DNA from: Robertmurraya siralis
Lineage (GTDB): Bacteria > Bacillota > Bacilli > Bacillales > Cytobacillaceae
Assembly: GCF_005502275.1 (NCBI RefSeq)
Contig: NZ_SWLZ01000004.1
Coordinates: 233,105 to 297,104 of the forward strand
DNA: 64,000 nt
Direction of reading: 5' to 3'
In this document: positions 24,266 through 32,574 of the stretch, one piece after another
Numbering within the stretch: the first letter of the stretch is position 1
How the letters are laid out: the number at the start of each line of letters is the position of its first letter
Position numbers and translations under genes: made by a program
The notes under the pieces: generated by a model
The model's database searches: none
What the model saw: only the letters and a program-made list of their open reading frames with translations
What the model was told of the DNA's origin: nothing

Positions 24266-24484
24266 CTTTATAATTATTCGAGAAGGAGGCAGTAAAGACG
24301 TGAATAAATAATAAAGAATTAAAAGTCAAAATGAGCGATTAAATAGATATTAGGATATTGGAGGAGGTGATAACATATGCAGTCAATTGAAATATTCGGA
24401 TTTTTTTAAAAGAAAATAAATTACCAAATATATGCATTTAATCAAAAATTTTAGGTGACGACTAACCGTCAAAGGAGAATGAAT
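24266..24484 (+). other. Gap with two micro-ORFs behind strong ribosome sites
   Basis: AGAAGGAGG precedes GTG 24300, which reads only MNK before TAA. GGAGGAGGTGA precedes ATG 24377, which reads MQSIEIFGFF before TAA 24409. No longer gene is visible. These could be decayed genes or translated leaders controlling 24485. Confidence 0.35.
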
Positions 24485-24871
24485 ATGAGTATTTTTTTAA
24501 CAACATTAAATAGAGATTTGGATTCAGAAATTATTAATGTATTAGAACATTTAGATAAATGTTTAGAGAATTGGAAAGTAAAGGAGTTTAAAACTTTAAC
24601 TGACACATTGGGAAATCTACATAAAATAAAAATGAATTCAAATGAATCTGCTGATGTAAAATTTTATAAATCTATCCAAGAAAAAATTGAAACAATAGTT
24701 TACGATCTTCAGAAAAAGTACAAAGAAGATTTAGATGGTGGAAATTATGATAATTATCGTCACTGGTTAATCTCTTTAGATCGACTTGTGAGTTTACATA
24801 AAGATATCGAATATATATTCAATAGAGAATTTAAAAAGAGAATAGAAGTTACATGCAAACTAAAAAGTTGA
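24485..24871 (+). CDS. Hypothetical 128-residue helical protein
   Basis: ATG 24485 is well spaced from AAAGGAG, better than ATG 24479 or the frame start at 24455. Mostly helical and charged, possibly an antiparallel coiled coil. No family recognised. Confidence 0.6.
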   Translation: MSIFLTTLNRDLDSEIINVLEHLDKCLENWKVKEFKTLTDTLGNLHKIKMNSNESADVKFYKSIQEKIETIVYDLQKKYKEDLDGGNYDNYRHWLISLDRLVSLHKDIEYIFNREFKKRIEVTCKLKS

Positions 24872-24910
24872 GATGAGTGTATTTCCGAAGAATAACTGAA
24901 ATTAATTTTC

Positions 24911-24962
24911 CCTCCCTCAGCATTACGAAATAAAAAAAATAAGGATAGCGCTTAGAGGGAGG
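24911..24962 (+). promoter_or_regulatory. Stem that can sequester a ribosome site
   Basis: CCTCCCT (24911-24917) pairs with AGGGAGG (24956-24962), with a short AGC/GCT extension. The 3' arm is itself a ribosome-binding sequence (GGGAGGAG) followed by GTG 24964, which opens a four-codon frame. The stem could hide this site in the leader of the 25006 gene. It is not a typical terminator because no T tract follows. Confidence 0.45.
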
Positions 24963-25005
24963 AGTGAATAAAAACTAACATTTATTGGGGATGAAGGTGA
25001 AAATA

Positions 25006-25263
25006 ATGTACGCAATCAAAAACGTAGAAACAGGAAAATTTGCAAAACATACAGGTGAAACAATCAATAATGAAGGATATCAATATGTTGAATATCCTTG
25101 GAAATTAGTTGATTCAATTGACGCAGCACAGCAATATACTACACTAGAACAAGCTAATGAAATTACTTTTTGGCACTTAGATCATTATAGAAATTGGTTA
25201 ATTGTTGATACAGAAACAGGAGAAGAGTATAAAAAGAAAACAGGAAAGTATTTGCCTGTGTAA
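25006..25263 (+). CDS. Hypothetical 85-residue protein
   Basis: ATG 25006 after GAAGGTGA is preferred to the frame start at 24985. It begins MYAIKNVETGKF, with a beta-alpha layout like many small phage proteins. No function known. Confidence 0.6.
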   Translation: MYAIKNVETGKFAKHTGETINNEGYQYVEYPWKLVDSIDAAQQYTTLEQANEITFWHLDHYRNWLIVDTETGEEYKKKTGKYLPV

Positions 25264-25277
25264 GCTGAGGAGAAAAC

Positions 25278-25520
25278 ATGTCTAACAAATCAATGGGAAT
25301 TAATGAATTAAATGAAATTATGAAATTGTGTTCAGATACCTGTGCAATTCGATATATAAGTTTCACTATTCATCCAAGGGCAAAGTATGTGGTAGATGTG
25401 ACAATTCATACTGAACAAGAAAGTAAAGTACTTAATATCACAAACAACCCAGATCCAAATTTCAATTTGTATGATGAAGTAGTTAAGTATATTGAAAGTT
25501 TAAAGGAGTCAATTTTATGA
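25278..25520 (+). CDS. Hypothetical 80-residue protein
   Basis: ATG 25278 after TGAGGAG. Alpha/beta with an acidic C-terminal helix. Overlaps the next gene by 4 bases (ATGA). Confidence 0.6.
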   Translation: MSNKSMGINELNEIMKLCSDTCAIRYISFTIHPRAKYVVDVTIHTEQESKVLNITNNPDPNFNLYDEVVKYIESLKESIL

Positions 25521-25687
25521 GAATATACTACTTGCTTATATTGATATTTTCCTTTGGATTGATGGGAGTGTTTGTGCTACTTGGCACAAGTCAACTTGTC
25601 CATCCATTCGTAAGTATAACGGGAATTATTGCGTCTATAGTAGGTGGGGTTGGCACATGTATAGATTGGAAAGATAAATCCAAATAA
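25517..25687 (+). CDS. Two-span membrane mini-protein (56 residues)
   Basis: ATG 25517 overlaps the previous stop, with AAGGAG upstream. Two membrane helices (YYLLILIFSFGLMGVFVLL and SITGIIASIVGGVGT) joined by a short loop, with a basic C-terminus. Function unknown. Confidence 0.6.
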   Translation: MRIYYLLILIFSFGLMGVFVLLGTSQLVHPFVSITGIIASIVGGVGTCIDWKDKSK

Positions 25688-25723
25688 ACCAAATGTTTTA
25701 TATGGAATGGAGGGTAATGAACA

Positions 25724-25924
25724 GTGATAGTTGAGATCAATTTCTACTCAGAATTTTCATTGGATAAATTAGTGTTTGATGCGACAGATACGGAATATGA
25801 GGCTATTAAGACTTGTCTAAAAGAAAACTGCACAAATATAGGTTTAATAACACTAACTGTTGAAAATGGGAAAAAAGAAATAACAATAAGACCACATACG
25901 GTAAAATATTTTATTACAAAATAA
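25724..25924 (+). CDS. Hypothetical 66-residue beta-rich protein
   Basis: GTG 25724 after GGAGGGTAAT. Alternating hydrophobic pattern. No family recognised. Confidence 0.55.
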   Translation: MIVEINFYSEFSLDKLVFDATDTEYEAIKTCLKENCTNIGLITLTVENGKKEITIRPHTVKYFITK

Positions 25925-25953
25925 AACACGAATTTTATAAAGAAGGTGTTAAT

Positions 25954-26154
25954 TTGAAGAAGTGGCAACTAATATTGTGTAGCATTGTTCTTGGAATACT
26001 TCCACCATTGTCACTTACGATATTTTTAATTTTTTACCAGATATATATGAATTATTTCAATTCAATCTCACTAGTGGTTTCAAGTGTAGGCTGTATTATT
26101 GGAGTGTTTACTACTTTTATGTGGTATAGAGGATTTGAGTGGGTGACTAAATGA
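25954..26154 (+). CDS. Two-span membrane mini-protein (66 residues)
   Basis: TTG 25954 after GAAGGTG. Membrane segments LILCSIVLGILPPLSLTIFL and SISLVVSSVGCIIGVFTTFM. Overlaps the next gene by 4 bases. Confidence 0.6.
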   Translation: MKKWQLILCSIVLGILPPLSLTIFLIFYQIYMNYFNSISLVVSSVGCIIGVFTTFMWYRGFEWVTK

Positions 26155-26312
26155 TTGAAAAATACTTTTCTATAACATGCAATAATTGTGGATCAAATGA
26201 TACATATTTAACAAGTTGGGATAGAAGTTTTGACCAAAATATTATTGAAATAAAATGTCATAATTGTGAGCAAACAGTTGTTGATGACGAGTTGATTAAA
26301 AAAGGAAACTAG
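26151..26312 (+). CDS. Small zinc-ribbon protein (53 residues)
   Basis: ATG 26151 overlaps the previous stop (ATGA). CNNCG near residue 10 and CHNC near residue 37 make a classic zinc ribbon. It is probably coupled to the membrane protein before it. Confidence 0.6.
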   Translation: MIEKYFSITCNNCGSNDTYLTSWDRSFDQNIIEIKCHNCEQTVVDDELIKKGN

Positions 26313-26361
26313 TTTTAAAATGAAAGACGAAATTTAATGGGTACAAATGGAGGGAATAAAA

Positions 26362-26769
26362 ATGACGTTGATAGAAAAACAGAATATATTAGATGTTCTT
26401 AATAGCTTAGAAGTGATTGAATCAAGTGGTGGAGATGAAGCCTATATTCTTGTTGAAAATAACAAGAAGAATCAAGAACTACTCAATGATGTAGGAATTC
26501 CAAGTGAAACTATTAATAAATATGGTGACGAAGAAACATTTTGCGTGTTGGCATTAGCTTTTGGTGAGGGATATTGTGACTTATATGATGGTGGCAAATT
26601 GATCGCATTTGATAAGAGTATCGAAATAGAAATGAAATATGGTAAGTCAGTAATGATGTATAAACATGATGGAAAATTTAATTTATCCATTTATACTGAT
26701 GGTGGGGATGCTTCCATTGTAGAATTGTCAGATGTACAAGTGAAACAAATCAAGGAACTCTTTGAATAG
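26362..26769 (+). CDS. Hypothetical 135-residue protein
   Basis: ATG 26362 after TGGAGGG (the frame is open from 26347). Alpha/beta and acidic, with FGEGYCDLYDGGK near residue 75. No family recognised. Confidence 0.6.
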   Translation: MTLIEKQNILDVLNSLEVIESSGGDEAYILVENNKKNQELLNDVGIPSETINKYGDEETFCVLALAFGEGYCDLYDGGKLIAFDKSIEIEMKYGKSVMMYKHDGKFNLSIYTDGGDASIVELSDVQVKQIKELFE

Positions 26770-26917
26770 GTTGTGATTAATATAATTAAATATATATTAT
26801 ATGTTTTTGATACTGTTGGATTTAACTTTTTTTATAAATGGTTTTACGGCTCAGATATAAGTTTGTTTGATAATTGTTCGTGGGCAGCGTTTAAGCGGAA
26901 TGGGAGGAGGAATGAAG
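26770..26917. other. Gap without a recognised gene
   Basis: AT-rich, with a repeat-like AATTAAATATATA at the left. A TTGATA and a TATAAA are present, but the spacing of 19-20 bases is poor for a promoter. Nothing else is recognised. Confidence 0.3.
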
Positions 26918-27232
26918 TTGGCTAAGTTTAAAGTAAGAGTGACCAGAGAAGATGAATATGAAATTGAATTTGATGAAAAGGTACATAATGAAGAATGGAT
27001 GGAACAATATAGACAAGTATTCTATAACTATTTCAGTTTAGAAGAGCATGCCGAACATATTGGACAACATAGGGCAAGATTTAAAGATCCGAATATTGAA
27101 GGATATGGGTATGTATTAGTAAATGGTGACAATCCAACATGGAGAAGTGACGTTGAACTCACTAAGTCAATTAATATCAAGATTGTTAGTGAGGATGAAA
27201 ATGTTGAAGTTGATGTTTATGAAATAGATTAG
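26918..27232 (+). CDS. Hypothetical 104-residue protein
   Basis: TTG 26918 is 8 bases from GGAGGAGG; ATG 26912 is too close to it. KFKVRVTREDEYEIEFDEK begins a beta-rich domain; the rest is acidic. No family recognised. Confidence 0.55.
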   Translation: MAKFKVRVTREDEYEIEFDEKVHNEEWMEQYRQVFYNYFSLEEHAEHIGQHRARFKDPNIEGYGYVLVNGDNPTWRSDVELTKSINIKIVSEDENVEVDVYEID

Positions 27233-27272
27233 TTAAAACTAGATTTTCAATAGAAAGGGAGGTTGGATTATT

Positions 27273-27467
27273 GTGCCGTATATTGAAAGTGAAATGAAAA
27301 CCGCAGAAATTGAAATTATTAAACATGGTGAAAATAAATATAAAGTATCAGTTCAAAATATTGTAGTGGCAGTGTTTTTTAAATATGAAAATGCAGTTCA
27401 ATATGAACAGGAATTGCAAGAATTGAATCCGTTTGTAGAGTTTAAGAATAAGTGGGCAAGAGATTAA
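27273..27467 (+). CDS. Hypothetical 64-residue protein
   Basis: GTG 27273 after GGGAGGTTGG, with a TTTTCAATAGAAAGG leader. A beta-alpha layout. No family recognised. Confidence 0.55.
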   Translation: MPYIESEMKTAEIEIIKHGENKYKVSVQNIVVAVFFKYENAVQYEQELQELNPFVEFKNKWARD

Positions 27468-27488
27468 AAACAAAGGAGAATAAAGCAA

Positions 27489-27983
27489 ATGGAAACATTA
27501 GATTCACCAGTATTTGAAGTTAAGCAAGATAGTGAATGGTATAAAGCACAGGTAAGACGTAGAAATGATATTAATAAGTTCTTTGATGCATTTGAAGAAA
27601 AATATGGAGTTAGAAAAGGGTTTAGTTTTTATCATCCTGATTATTTCGGAGTTTATGGTGACACTGAAACATATGAAGTATTCAAAAATGAATTAGTTAA
27701 AAATCCAACTAAAGACAACTGGTATGCCTTCAAGAAACGCTCTAAATATTATAAAGAAATTAAAAGTTTATTGGTTAATATTGAAGAAGTAAGTCCTTTT
27801 AAGGCTCATGATGTACTAGGGTTGAATAATGTGGTAGCAGGTCAATGGATAAACGGTAGATGGTTTTATCAAATTAAGAAAGAAGATCTCGTTAAGAGCG
27901 ATGAAGTGACTCCTATTGATTATAAAGAGTATTTAAAATATGTAATGGATAATATTGAATTAGCAAAATTGCATAGAGGATAA
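27489..27983 (+). CDS. Hypothetical 164-residue phage protein
   Basis: ATG 27489 after CAAAGGAG. Aromatic-rich, with GFSFYHPDYFGVYGD near residue 43. No family recognised. Confidence 0.6.
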   Translation: METLDSPVFEVKQDSEWYKAQVRRRNDINKFFDAFEEKYGVRKGFSFYHPDYFGVYGDTETYEVFKNELVKNPTKDNWYAFKKRSKYYKEIKSLLVNIEEVSPFKAHDVLGLNNVVAGQWINGRWFYQIKKEDLVKSDEVTPIDYKEYLKYVMDNIELAKLHRG

Positions 27984-28019
27984 AGTAACGACACTAAAAC
28001 AACTTCGGGAGGTGAGAAG

Positions 28020-28397
28020 GTGGATATATTAACAACTGCAAAATTTAGATATTGGAATGGAAAGTCTATTTATACTGCTCCAGAAAGATTAGAAGTTATT
28101 ATAACATTTAAAGAAAAAGGTAAATTTCTTAAAACTAAATTAAAGAAAACATTAATCTCAGTTAAGAATAGTATTTCATCAGATCCTAACTATGAAACAT
28201 ATGAAGACTATGTGGAGAAGTTATATTCAATTGTAAATGATAGGGAAGAATTAATTAAAAGGATAGAGAGAATAGTGAAAAATTATTTCAAAGACAAAAG
28301 GGAAGACATTTTGCTAGATGAAAAACTTGATCGAATTATGAAGCAGCTTAGTAATATTGATAAGTTAGAAATTAAAGTGAAACTAGATGAAATGTAA
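28020..28397 (+). CDS. Hypothetical 125-residue basic protein
   Basis: GTG 28020 after GGGAGGTGAG. Basic beta-rich front, then a charged helical region. No family recognised. Confidence 0.6.
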   Translation: MDILTTAKFRYWNGKSIYTAPERLEVIITFKEKGKFLKTKLKKTLISVKNSISSDPNYETYEDYVEKLYSIVNDREELIKRIERIVKNYFKDKREDILLDEKLDRIMKQLSNIDKLEIKVKLDEM

Positions 28398-28423
28398 ACT
28401 TCATTAAAACTGGAGGTGACTGA

Positions 28424-28744
28424 ATGATTTTAGAGATTAATAAATTAATTGAATCTGACATTGATGAAGTAAGTGAGATCGGATGGATTCTATACCATGA
28501 GGACATTGAAAAGGGATTGAGTCCAGAGGTAACTATGAGTCTGATGGAAAAGTTATCAAGTCTAGCTAGTTATAATACAGACACAGAAATTGAAAATGCT
28601 CGTGATGAAGGTTATAAAGAAGGATACTCAGAAGGCTTCAAAGAAGGAAAAGAACAGGGAAAATTTGAAGCTGAGACAATTAGTGATCCACGAGAAGTCA
28701 AGAAAGTATTCGAAGGATTAACTAAGTACATGTCTGCAAAATGA
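28424..28744 (+). CDS. Hypothetical 106-residue protein with E-G repeat
   Basis: ATG 28424 after GGAGGTGAC. Residues 64-85 carry a four-residue periodic repeat (EGYKEGYSEGFKEGKEQG), a pattern seen in oligomerising or linker helices. Function unknown. Confidence 0.6.
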   Translation: MILEINKLIESDIDEVSEIGWILYHEDIEKGLSPEVTMSLMEKLSSLASYNTDTEIENARDEGYKEGYSEGFKEGKEQGKFEAETISDPREVKKVFEGLTKYMSAK

Positions 28745-28772
28745 TGATTTTAAAGGAGAGGAGATTAAAATT

Positions 28773-28970
28773 ATGGATGATTATGTAAAATTTCGCAAAC
28801 CTTTATTCCTAGATGGAGAATTAGTATTCGAAACAAACCAATCATACAAAGTACTAAGTGAAGATAAAGAAAATCTATATATTCAAGATCCAAGAGGAGT
28901 AAAACAAGGTAAATATAATTGGGTTAGTCAATTACCTAAGAATGCAACAGACATATATTGTTGGGTTTAA
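28773..28970 (+). CDS. Hypothetical 65-residue SH3-like protein
   Basis: ATG 28773 after AAAGGAGAGGAG. Beta-rich, with SYKVLSEDKENLYIQDPRG, similar in character to the protein at 2585. No function known. Confidence 0.6.
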   Translation: MDDYVKFRKPLFLDGELVFETNQSYKVLSEDKENLYIQDPRGVKQGKYNWVSQLPKNATDIYCWV

Positions 28971-29003
28971 TAAAAATATACTTTTATCTCAGGAGGAATG
29001 AAC

Positions 29004-29279
29004 GTGAGTCAATCAAACAAACTGTATTATGTTGAAAATTTTAAACGTGCTTTGAAAGACAATCCAGAACAATTTGAATCCATTCTTGAAGCGATCATCC
29101 AAAGCCCTTACCAAAATGAAAACGGAGATTTATGGGTAGATGCACCAACAGCAGAATCAATTTTATTAGACATATATGAAATGGCAGTAGATTCAAAACT
29201 ATCAAATGTTAATGAATACGACCGAGCATTTATTAAGGACGAGGAAAAGCGCAGGGCTTTGTTGCAGGTTGTGTTTTAA
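29004..29279 (+). CDS. Hypothetical 91-residue helical protein
   Basis: GTG 29004 has good spacing from AGGAGG; ATG 28998 touches it. Helical and acidic (ALKDNPEQFESILEAIIQSP). No family recognised. Confidence 0.55.
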   Translation: MSQSNKLYYVENFKRALKDNPEQFESILEAIIQSPYQNENGDLWVDAPTAESILLDIYEMAVDSKLSNVNEYDRAFIKDEEKRRALLQVVF

Positions 29280-29313
29280 ACACAAGAGTAATTAAGTCAA
29301 TTAGGGAGGGAAA

Positions 29314-29928
29314 ATGATGAATTATTCACTAACAAAATCAACAATGGAGCGTTATGACATTAGAATCACGAATGAAAACGGTTGGAGATGTGCATGGGCG
29401 ATTATTTCAATCAGTAATGATGGGGTGTTCAACGTCCAGTCGGATTGTGGGAATTTCTCATATAGTTGGGGTTCGTTTGGAAATTGCTTCAAGTCATTTT
29501 TAGTAGATATATGTAGCAAAGATAGTAGTTATTTATACGGTAAGATTCATAGTCGTGAACGTGATGGGAAGATTGATGTCGAAAAAACTATTAACAATAT
29601 GAAAAAGCGTGTAATTGAAAGTCGTAAGGAAGCTGGATTGAGATTTTTAGGTAAAAACGATTTGACAGAAAGCGAAGCAAGAGATTTATGGGATGCATTA
29701 GATTGTGTGCAGAACAGTCATGATGAAATTACAGCAGATGCTTTTTCTTCAATTTTCTATTACGAACTCCCTAGTAAAGAGAGAGGAAAAGTTTTTTCAG
29801 ATGAATGGTGGTATGACGATATTTTAGTTACTACTCCGGATCGAGAAGCAAAAACATTTTGTGAAGTTGTTGCTCCTGTATTCGCTGAAATACTTAAAGA
29901 AGAACTAAAGGTTAAGGAAGCTGTTTAA
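29314..29928 (+). CDS. Hypothetical 204-residue phage protein
   Basis: Tandem ATGs 29314/29317 after GGGAGGG. The first half is beta-rich with SYSWGSFGNCFKSFL near residue 49; the second half is helical and acidic. Seen in phages as an uncharacterised family, to my knowledge. Confidence 0.6.
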   Translation: MMNYSLTKSTMERYDIRITNENGWRCAWAIISISNDGVFNVQSDCGNFSYSWGSFGNCFKSFLVDICSKDSSYLYGKIHSRERDGKIDVEKTINNMKKRVIESRKEAGLRFLGKNDLTESEARDLWDALDCVQNSHDEITADAFSSIFYYELPSKERGKVFSDEWWYDDILVTTPDREAKTFCEVVAPVFAEILKEELKVKEAV

Positions 29929-29981
29929 GCATGGAGTTTCGTAGTCGAATGAAAATACACACTAAAAAAGAAGGTGAAAAA

Positions 29982-30047
29982 ATGGATCTCGAATATTTAA
30001 AAACATTGGAAAGAAGAAGAGACGAAATGATAAGAGACTTATGGTAG
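29982..30047 (+). CDS. 21-residue mini-protein
   Basis: ATG 29982 is preceded by AGAAGGTG. The product MDLEYLKTLERRRDEMIRDL plus Trp is one charged helix. The frame is open upstream to ATG 29931. Short, so tentative. Confidence 0.3.
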   Translation: MDLEYLKTLERRRDEMIRDLW

Positions 30048-30085
30048 GCTTTGTTGAATAGAAGAAAAAGACGGGAGGGATTTTG

Positions 30086-30472
30086 ATGGATGAATTAGAT
30101 TCAAGGGTTTATTACGGAATAAAAGATAATCTCAGAAAGGCAGTAAAGAATATTGCGGATGATAATTTGAAGTGGAATAACATGCCTATTATTCTGATCG
30201 ATTTCCATAGCTGGGATGTGTTTTATTTCGAAGATGAATACCAAGCAAAGGACCTGATTTATGAGAAGCATGGTACTGGATGGGATGACCCTCCAAATGG
30301 AGATGATGAAAAACTTATTTTGTATAAATTCTGTACAGAACAAGAAAAGACTGAACTAGAATGGACCCATAGAAATTACAAATTCTATAAGGAACTCAAT
30401 GGGAAAAAGATATATAGAGAAAAGACATTTGTTAATTTTGAACCGGAATTAGTTATTAATATAAATGTTTAA
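30086..30472 (+). CDS. Hypothetical 128-residue acidic protein
   Basis: ATG 30086 after GGGAGGG (a TTG lies just before it). DFHSWDVFYFEDEYQAKDL and GTGWDDPPNGDDEK are notable acidic aromatic segments. No family recognised. Confidence 0.6.
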   Translation: MDELDSRVYYGIKDNLRKAVKNIADDNLKWNNMPIILIDFHSWDVFYFEDEYQAKDLIYEKHGTGWDDPPNGDDEKLILYKFCTEQEKTELEWTHRNYKFYKELNGKKIYREKTFVNFEPELVININV

Positions 30473-30494
30473 GGGATAAGTAGGAGGAGTTAAT

Positions 30495-30728
30495 TTGAAT
30501 TTTAAAAAAACGGAAATTCTAGAGCGACTAGAAAACCTTTATACGTTTGGTTTTACGCGTGATGGAAATATTTTAGTTAAGCAAGAAGATTGGTTTTGGC
30601 TGCAAGAAAAGGTTGAACATCAGCAGCAGGAAATCGAGAAGCAAAATGATGTTGAATTTGAGTTAAAAATTGGACTTCAAAATCTAAAAGAAGAAATTGA
30701 ACGGTTGGAAAAATGCTTTAAAAAATAG
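30495..30728 (+). CDS. Coiled-coil protein (77 residues)
   Basis: TTG 30495 after AGGAGG. The C-terminal 40 residues are a coiled coil (EHQQQEIEKQNDVEFELK). Partner or homologue of the next gene, which has the same layout. Confidence 0.6.
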   Translation: MNFKKTEILERLENLYTFGFTRDGNILVKQEDWFWLQEKVEHQQQEIEKQNDVEFELKIGLQNLKEEIERLEKCFKK

Positions 30729-30739
30729 GAGGAGTTAAT

Positions 30740-31054
30740 TTGGATAATTTGAACGTTATAAAAAATCGCTACGCTTATAGTGATGATCGAAAGTGTTGTG
30801 ATTTGCAAACTGTATTTGAAACAGATTTAGAAGATCATAGCGCTGATATTGCTTATTTAATTGAAAAAATTGATTCCCAACAGAATGAAATTAAGAAATT
30901 AAATGCAGAAAAACACGAAGCAAACTGTTTCATAGAAGAAATAGAAATTAAAGTACAGGAAAGATTAGAACAGCTTGAAAGACAAAGTGACAAAATTCGT
31001 CTGGACGAACTGTCAGCTTTTCAAGGTTGGCTCCTTTGTGGTGATGAATATTAA
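30740..31054 (+). CDS. Coiled-coil protein (104 residues)
   Basis: TTG 30740 after AGGAGG. Central heptads (EKIDSQQNEIKKLNAEK). Only 11 bases after the previous coiled-coil gene, so the two may associate. Confidence 0.6.
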   Translation: MDNLNVIKNRYAYSDDRKCCDLQTVFETDLEDHSADIAYLIEKIDSQQNEIKKLNAEKHEANCFIEEIEIKVQERLEQLERQSDKIRLDELSAFQGWLLCGDEY

Positions 31055-31071
31055 GAAAAGAGGAATAATGT

Positions 31072-31281
31072 ATGTCAAAAGCGACTCACGTTGTTAGAAA
31101 TGGTGATAGAACAACAGGGCTATTATGGGACAGTGAAAAGTTAGGAAAAGTATTCGTTTTAATGGATAAAATTGATCCAAATTTTGATTTAGAAATTTAT
31201 GATATTAAAACAAATGAATTAGTAAATCAAGTAGATTTAAGAGAATTTCTGCTTAAAGCACTACCACACAACCAAAAATAA
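31072..31281 (+). CDS. Hypothetical 69-residue protein
   Basis: ATG 31072 after AGAGGAAT. Beta-rich with a C-terminal helix. No family recognised. Confidence 0.55.
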   Translation: MSKATHVVRNGDRTTGLLWDSEKLGKVFVLMDKIDPNFDLEIYDIKTNELVNQVDLREFLLKALPHNQK

Positions 31282-31336
31282 AATAATAGTTTTAACGTAA
31301 TGTATTAATTAAATAAAAATCGAAAGGTTGATGAAA

Positions 31337-31735
31337 ATGAAAAAGAAAATATTGAGCATTCTACTATTGCTTATGACAGTTACTTTAGCTGCATGTACTG
31401 AAGCTGATACCGTCTCAGAAAATTTATCAAAGTCAGCAGATTCATTTCAAGTGCAAAGGAAAGTTGTTTTCTTCAACGGAATTACGGATCGAGACTTATT
31501 GGTTATTGAGGGATTATGTTCTCTTGGAAACCAAGACAGTGACAGACGTATGACTGTTACATGTAAAGTAGGTGAGAAGGAGTATAAAAAACACTATCTA
31601 GGTTTGAGTGATAACGTAAGCTTCTTTGCTGAACAGCTTGACGCAAAAGAAGAAGACCCTTTTCACTATAAGGTTATTATTCGTCCCGAAACAATCATTC
31701 CAGACTTTGACATTCAGACAAGTAAAGATGAATAA
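31337..31735 (+). CDS. Small lipoprotein
   Basis: 132 residues from ATG 31337. The signal peptide KKKILSILLLLMTVTLAAC ends in a lipobox (LAAC), so the protein should be lipid-anchored on the outer face of the membrane. The remaining ~110 residues are beta-rich with two Cys. Surface lipoproteins encoded by prophages can block superinfection; that role is speculative here. Confidence 0.75.
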   Translation: MKKKILSILLLLMTVTLAACTEADTVSENLSKSADSFQVQRKVVFFNGITDRDLLVIEGLCSLGNQDSDRRMTVTCKVGEKEYKKHYLGLSDNVSFFAEQLDAKEEDPFHYKVIIRPETIIPDFDIQTSKDE

Positions 31736-32024
31736 AATTGAAGAATTAATTCATAGACGAAGAAGACAGATTCTTATTCACTCTTACCTTTATTACGAAA
31801 TGAACACCAATCTTATTGATGACCATACATATGATTTATGGACAAAACAATTAGCAGAGTTACAAAAGCAGCATCCAAATGAATCTAAAAATATAGATTT
31901 TTATTATGATATATTTGTAGACTTTGATGGCTCTACAGGGTTTCATTTACCTAAAGAAGCATGGATGCATGATGTCTGTTTAAGATTAATAAATGAACAC
32001 AAAAGAAGAACAATAAATCAATAA
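31728..32024 (+). CDS. Stand-alone NAD-ligase Ia-like domain protein
   Basis: Start at ATG 31728 overlaps the lipoprotein stop by 8 bases. The segment RQILIHSYLYYEMNTNLIDD then HTYDLWTKQLAELQKQHP matches the pattern of domain Ia of NAD-dependent DNA ligases (YY...S...YD.L...L..lE..hP). At 98 residues it lacks the adenylation domain. Whether it binds NAD or NMN or partners another protein is unknown. Confidence 0.6.
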   Translation: MNKIEELIHRRRRQILIHSYLYYEMNTNLIDDHTYDLWTKQLAELQKQHPNESKNIDFYYDIFVDFDGSTGFHLPKEAWMHDVCLRLINEHKRRTINQ

Positions 32025-32030
32025 AAATCA

Positions 32031-32059
32031 TTGACATTAAATAATTAAATATATATAAT
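32031..32059 (+). promoter_or_regulatory. Consensus promoter with embedded repeat
   Basis: TTGACA (32031-32036), 17 bases, TATAAT (32054-32059), a perfect sigma-A match. The spacer contains AATTAAATATA, a repeat variant. It begins the replication block. Confidence 0.85.
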
Positions 32060-32091
32060 CAAAATATATCTTGTTTGAAAGGGGTGATTAT

Positions 32092-32460
32092 TTGAAAATA
32101 TATAAACTACCAGAAAAAATTTACAAGCTATATCAGCAGCAAGTGAAAGGCAATGAAAACATTACATATGATCAAGCTGTTAAAAAGTTATGTAGAAACA
32201 TTCAACTTGTAAAAGAAAAAGCTCCAGAACGAATTGAACGAAAGCTACTAAATGTAACATTTAAATATGGCAATTTACATATTACCACAAGACTTGGAAA
32301 AATCATTAAGTTGGTTAATCATAAGGATTACAAGCAATATTCGGACGATTGGATTTTTCCTAAAAGGCGATATATTGAACTTAATAAAGAGCTAGGCATC
32401 GAAGATTGTAAGTTTTCTAAGAAAAATTCGTATATTCGTTCACATAAACAAATTAAATAA
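32092..32460 (+). CDS. Hypothetical 122-residue basic protein
   Basis: TTG 32092 after AAAGGGGTGA (the frame is open from 32071). Basic overall (pI clearly high by composition), mixed alpha/beta. First gene behind the strong 32031 promoter, so highly expressed. A small DNA-binding replication protein is possible but unproven. Confidence 0.6.
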   Translation: MKIYKLPEKIYKLYQQQVKGNENITYDQAVKKLCRNIQLVKEKAPERIERKLLNVTFKYGNLHITTRLGKIIKLVNHKDYKQYSDDWIFPKRRYIELNKELGIEDCKFSKKNSYIRSHKQIK

Positions 32461-32574
32461 ATTTAATAATAAGGAAGAGGTGGCACTAATTAATAACAAT
32501 GGTCGTAGTCCTCCTGATAAATGCTACATGTTAATTGCATAATTAAATTTATATGATATGGAGGAATTATACAT

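Noticed and set aside
30495..31054. Toxin-antitoxin pair made of the two coiled-coil proteins
   Set aside because: They are adjacent and similar in layout, but neither resembles a toxin or a DNA-binding antitoxin.
32489..32542. 17-codon frame starting at ATT behind GGAAGAGGTGG
   Set aside because: Too short to distinguish from chance; mentioned only as weak company to the ATC and CTG starts.
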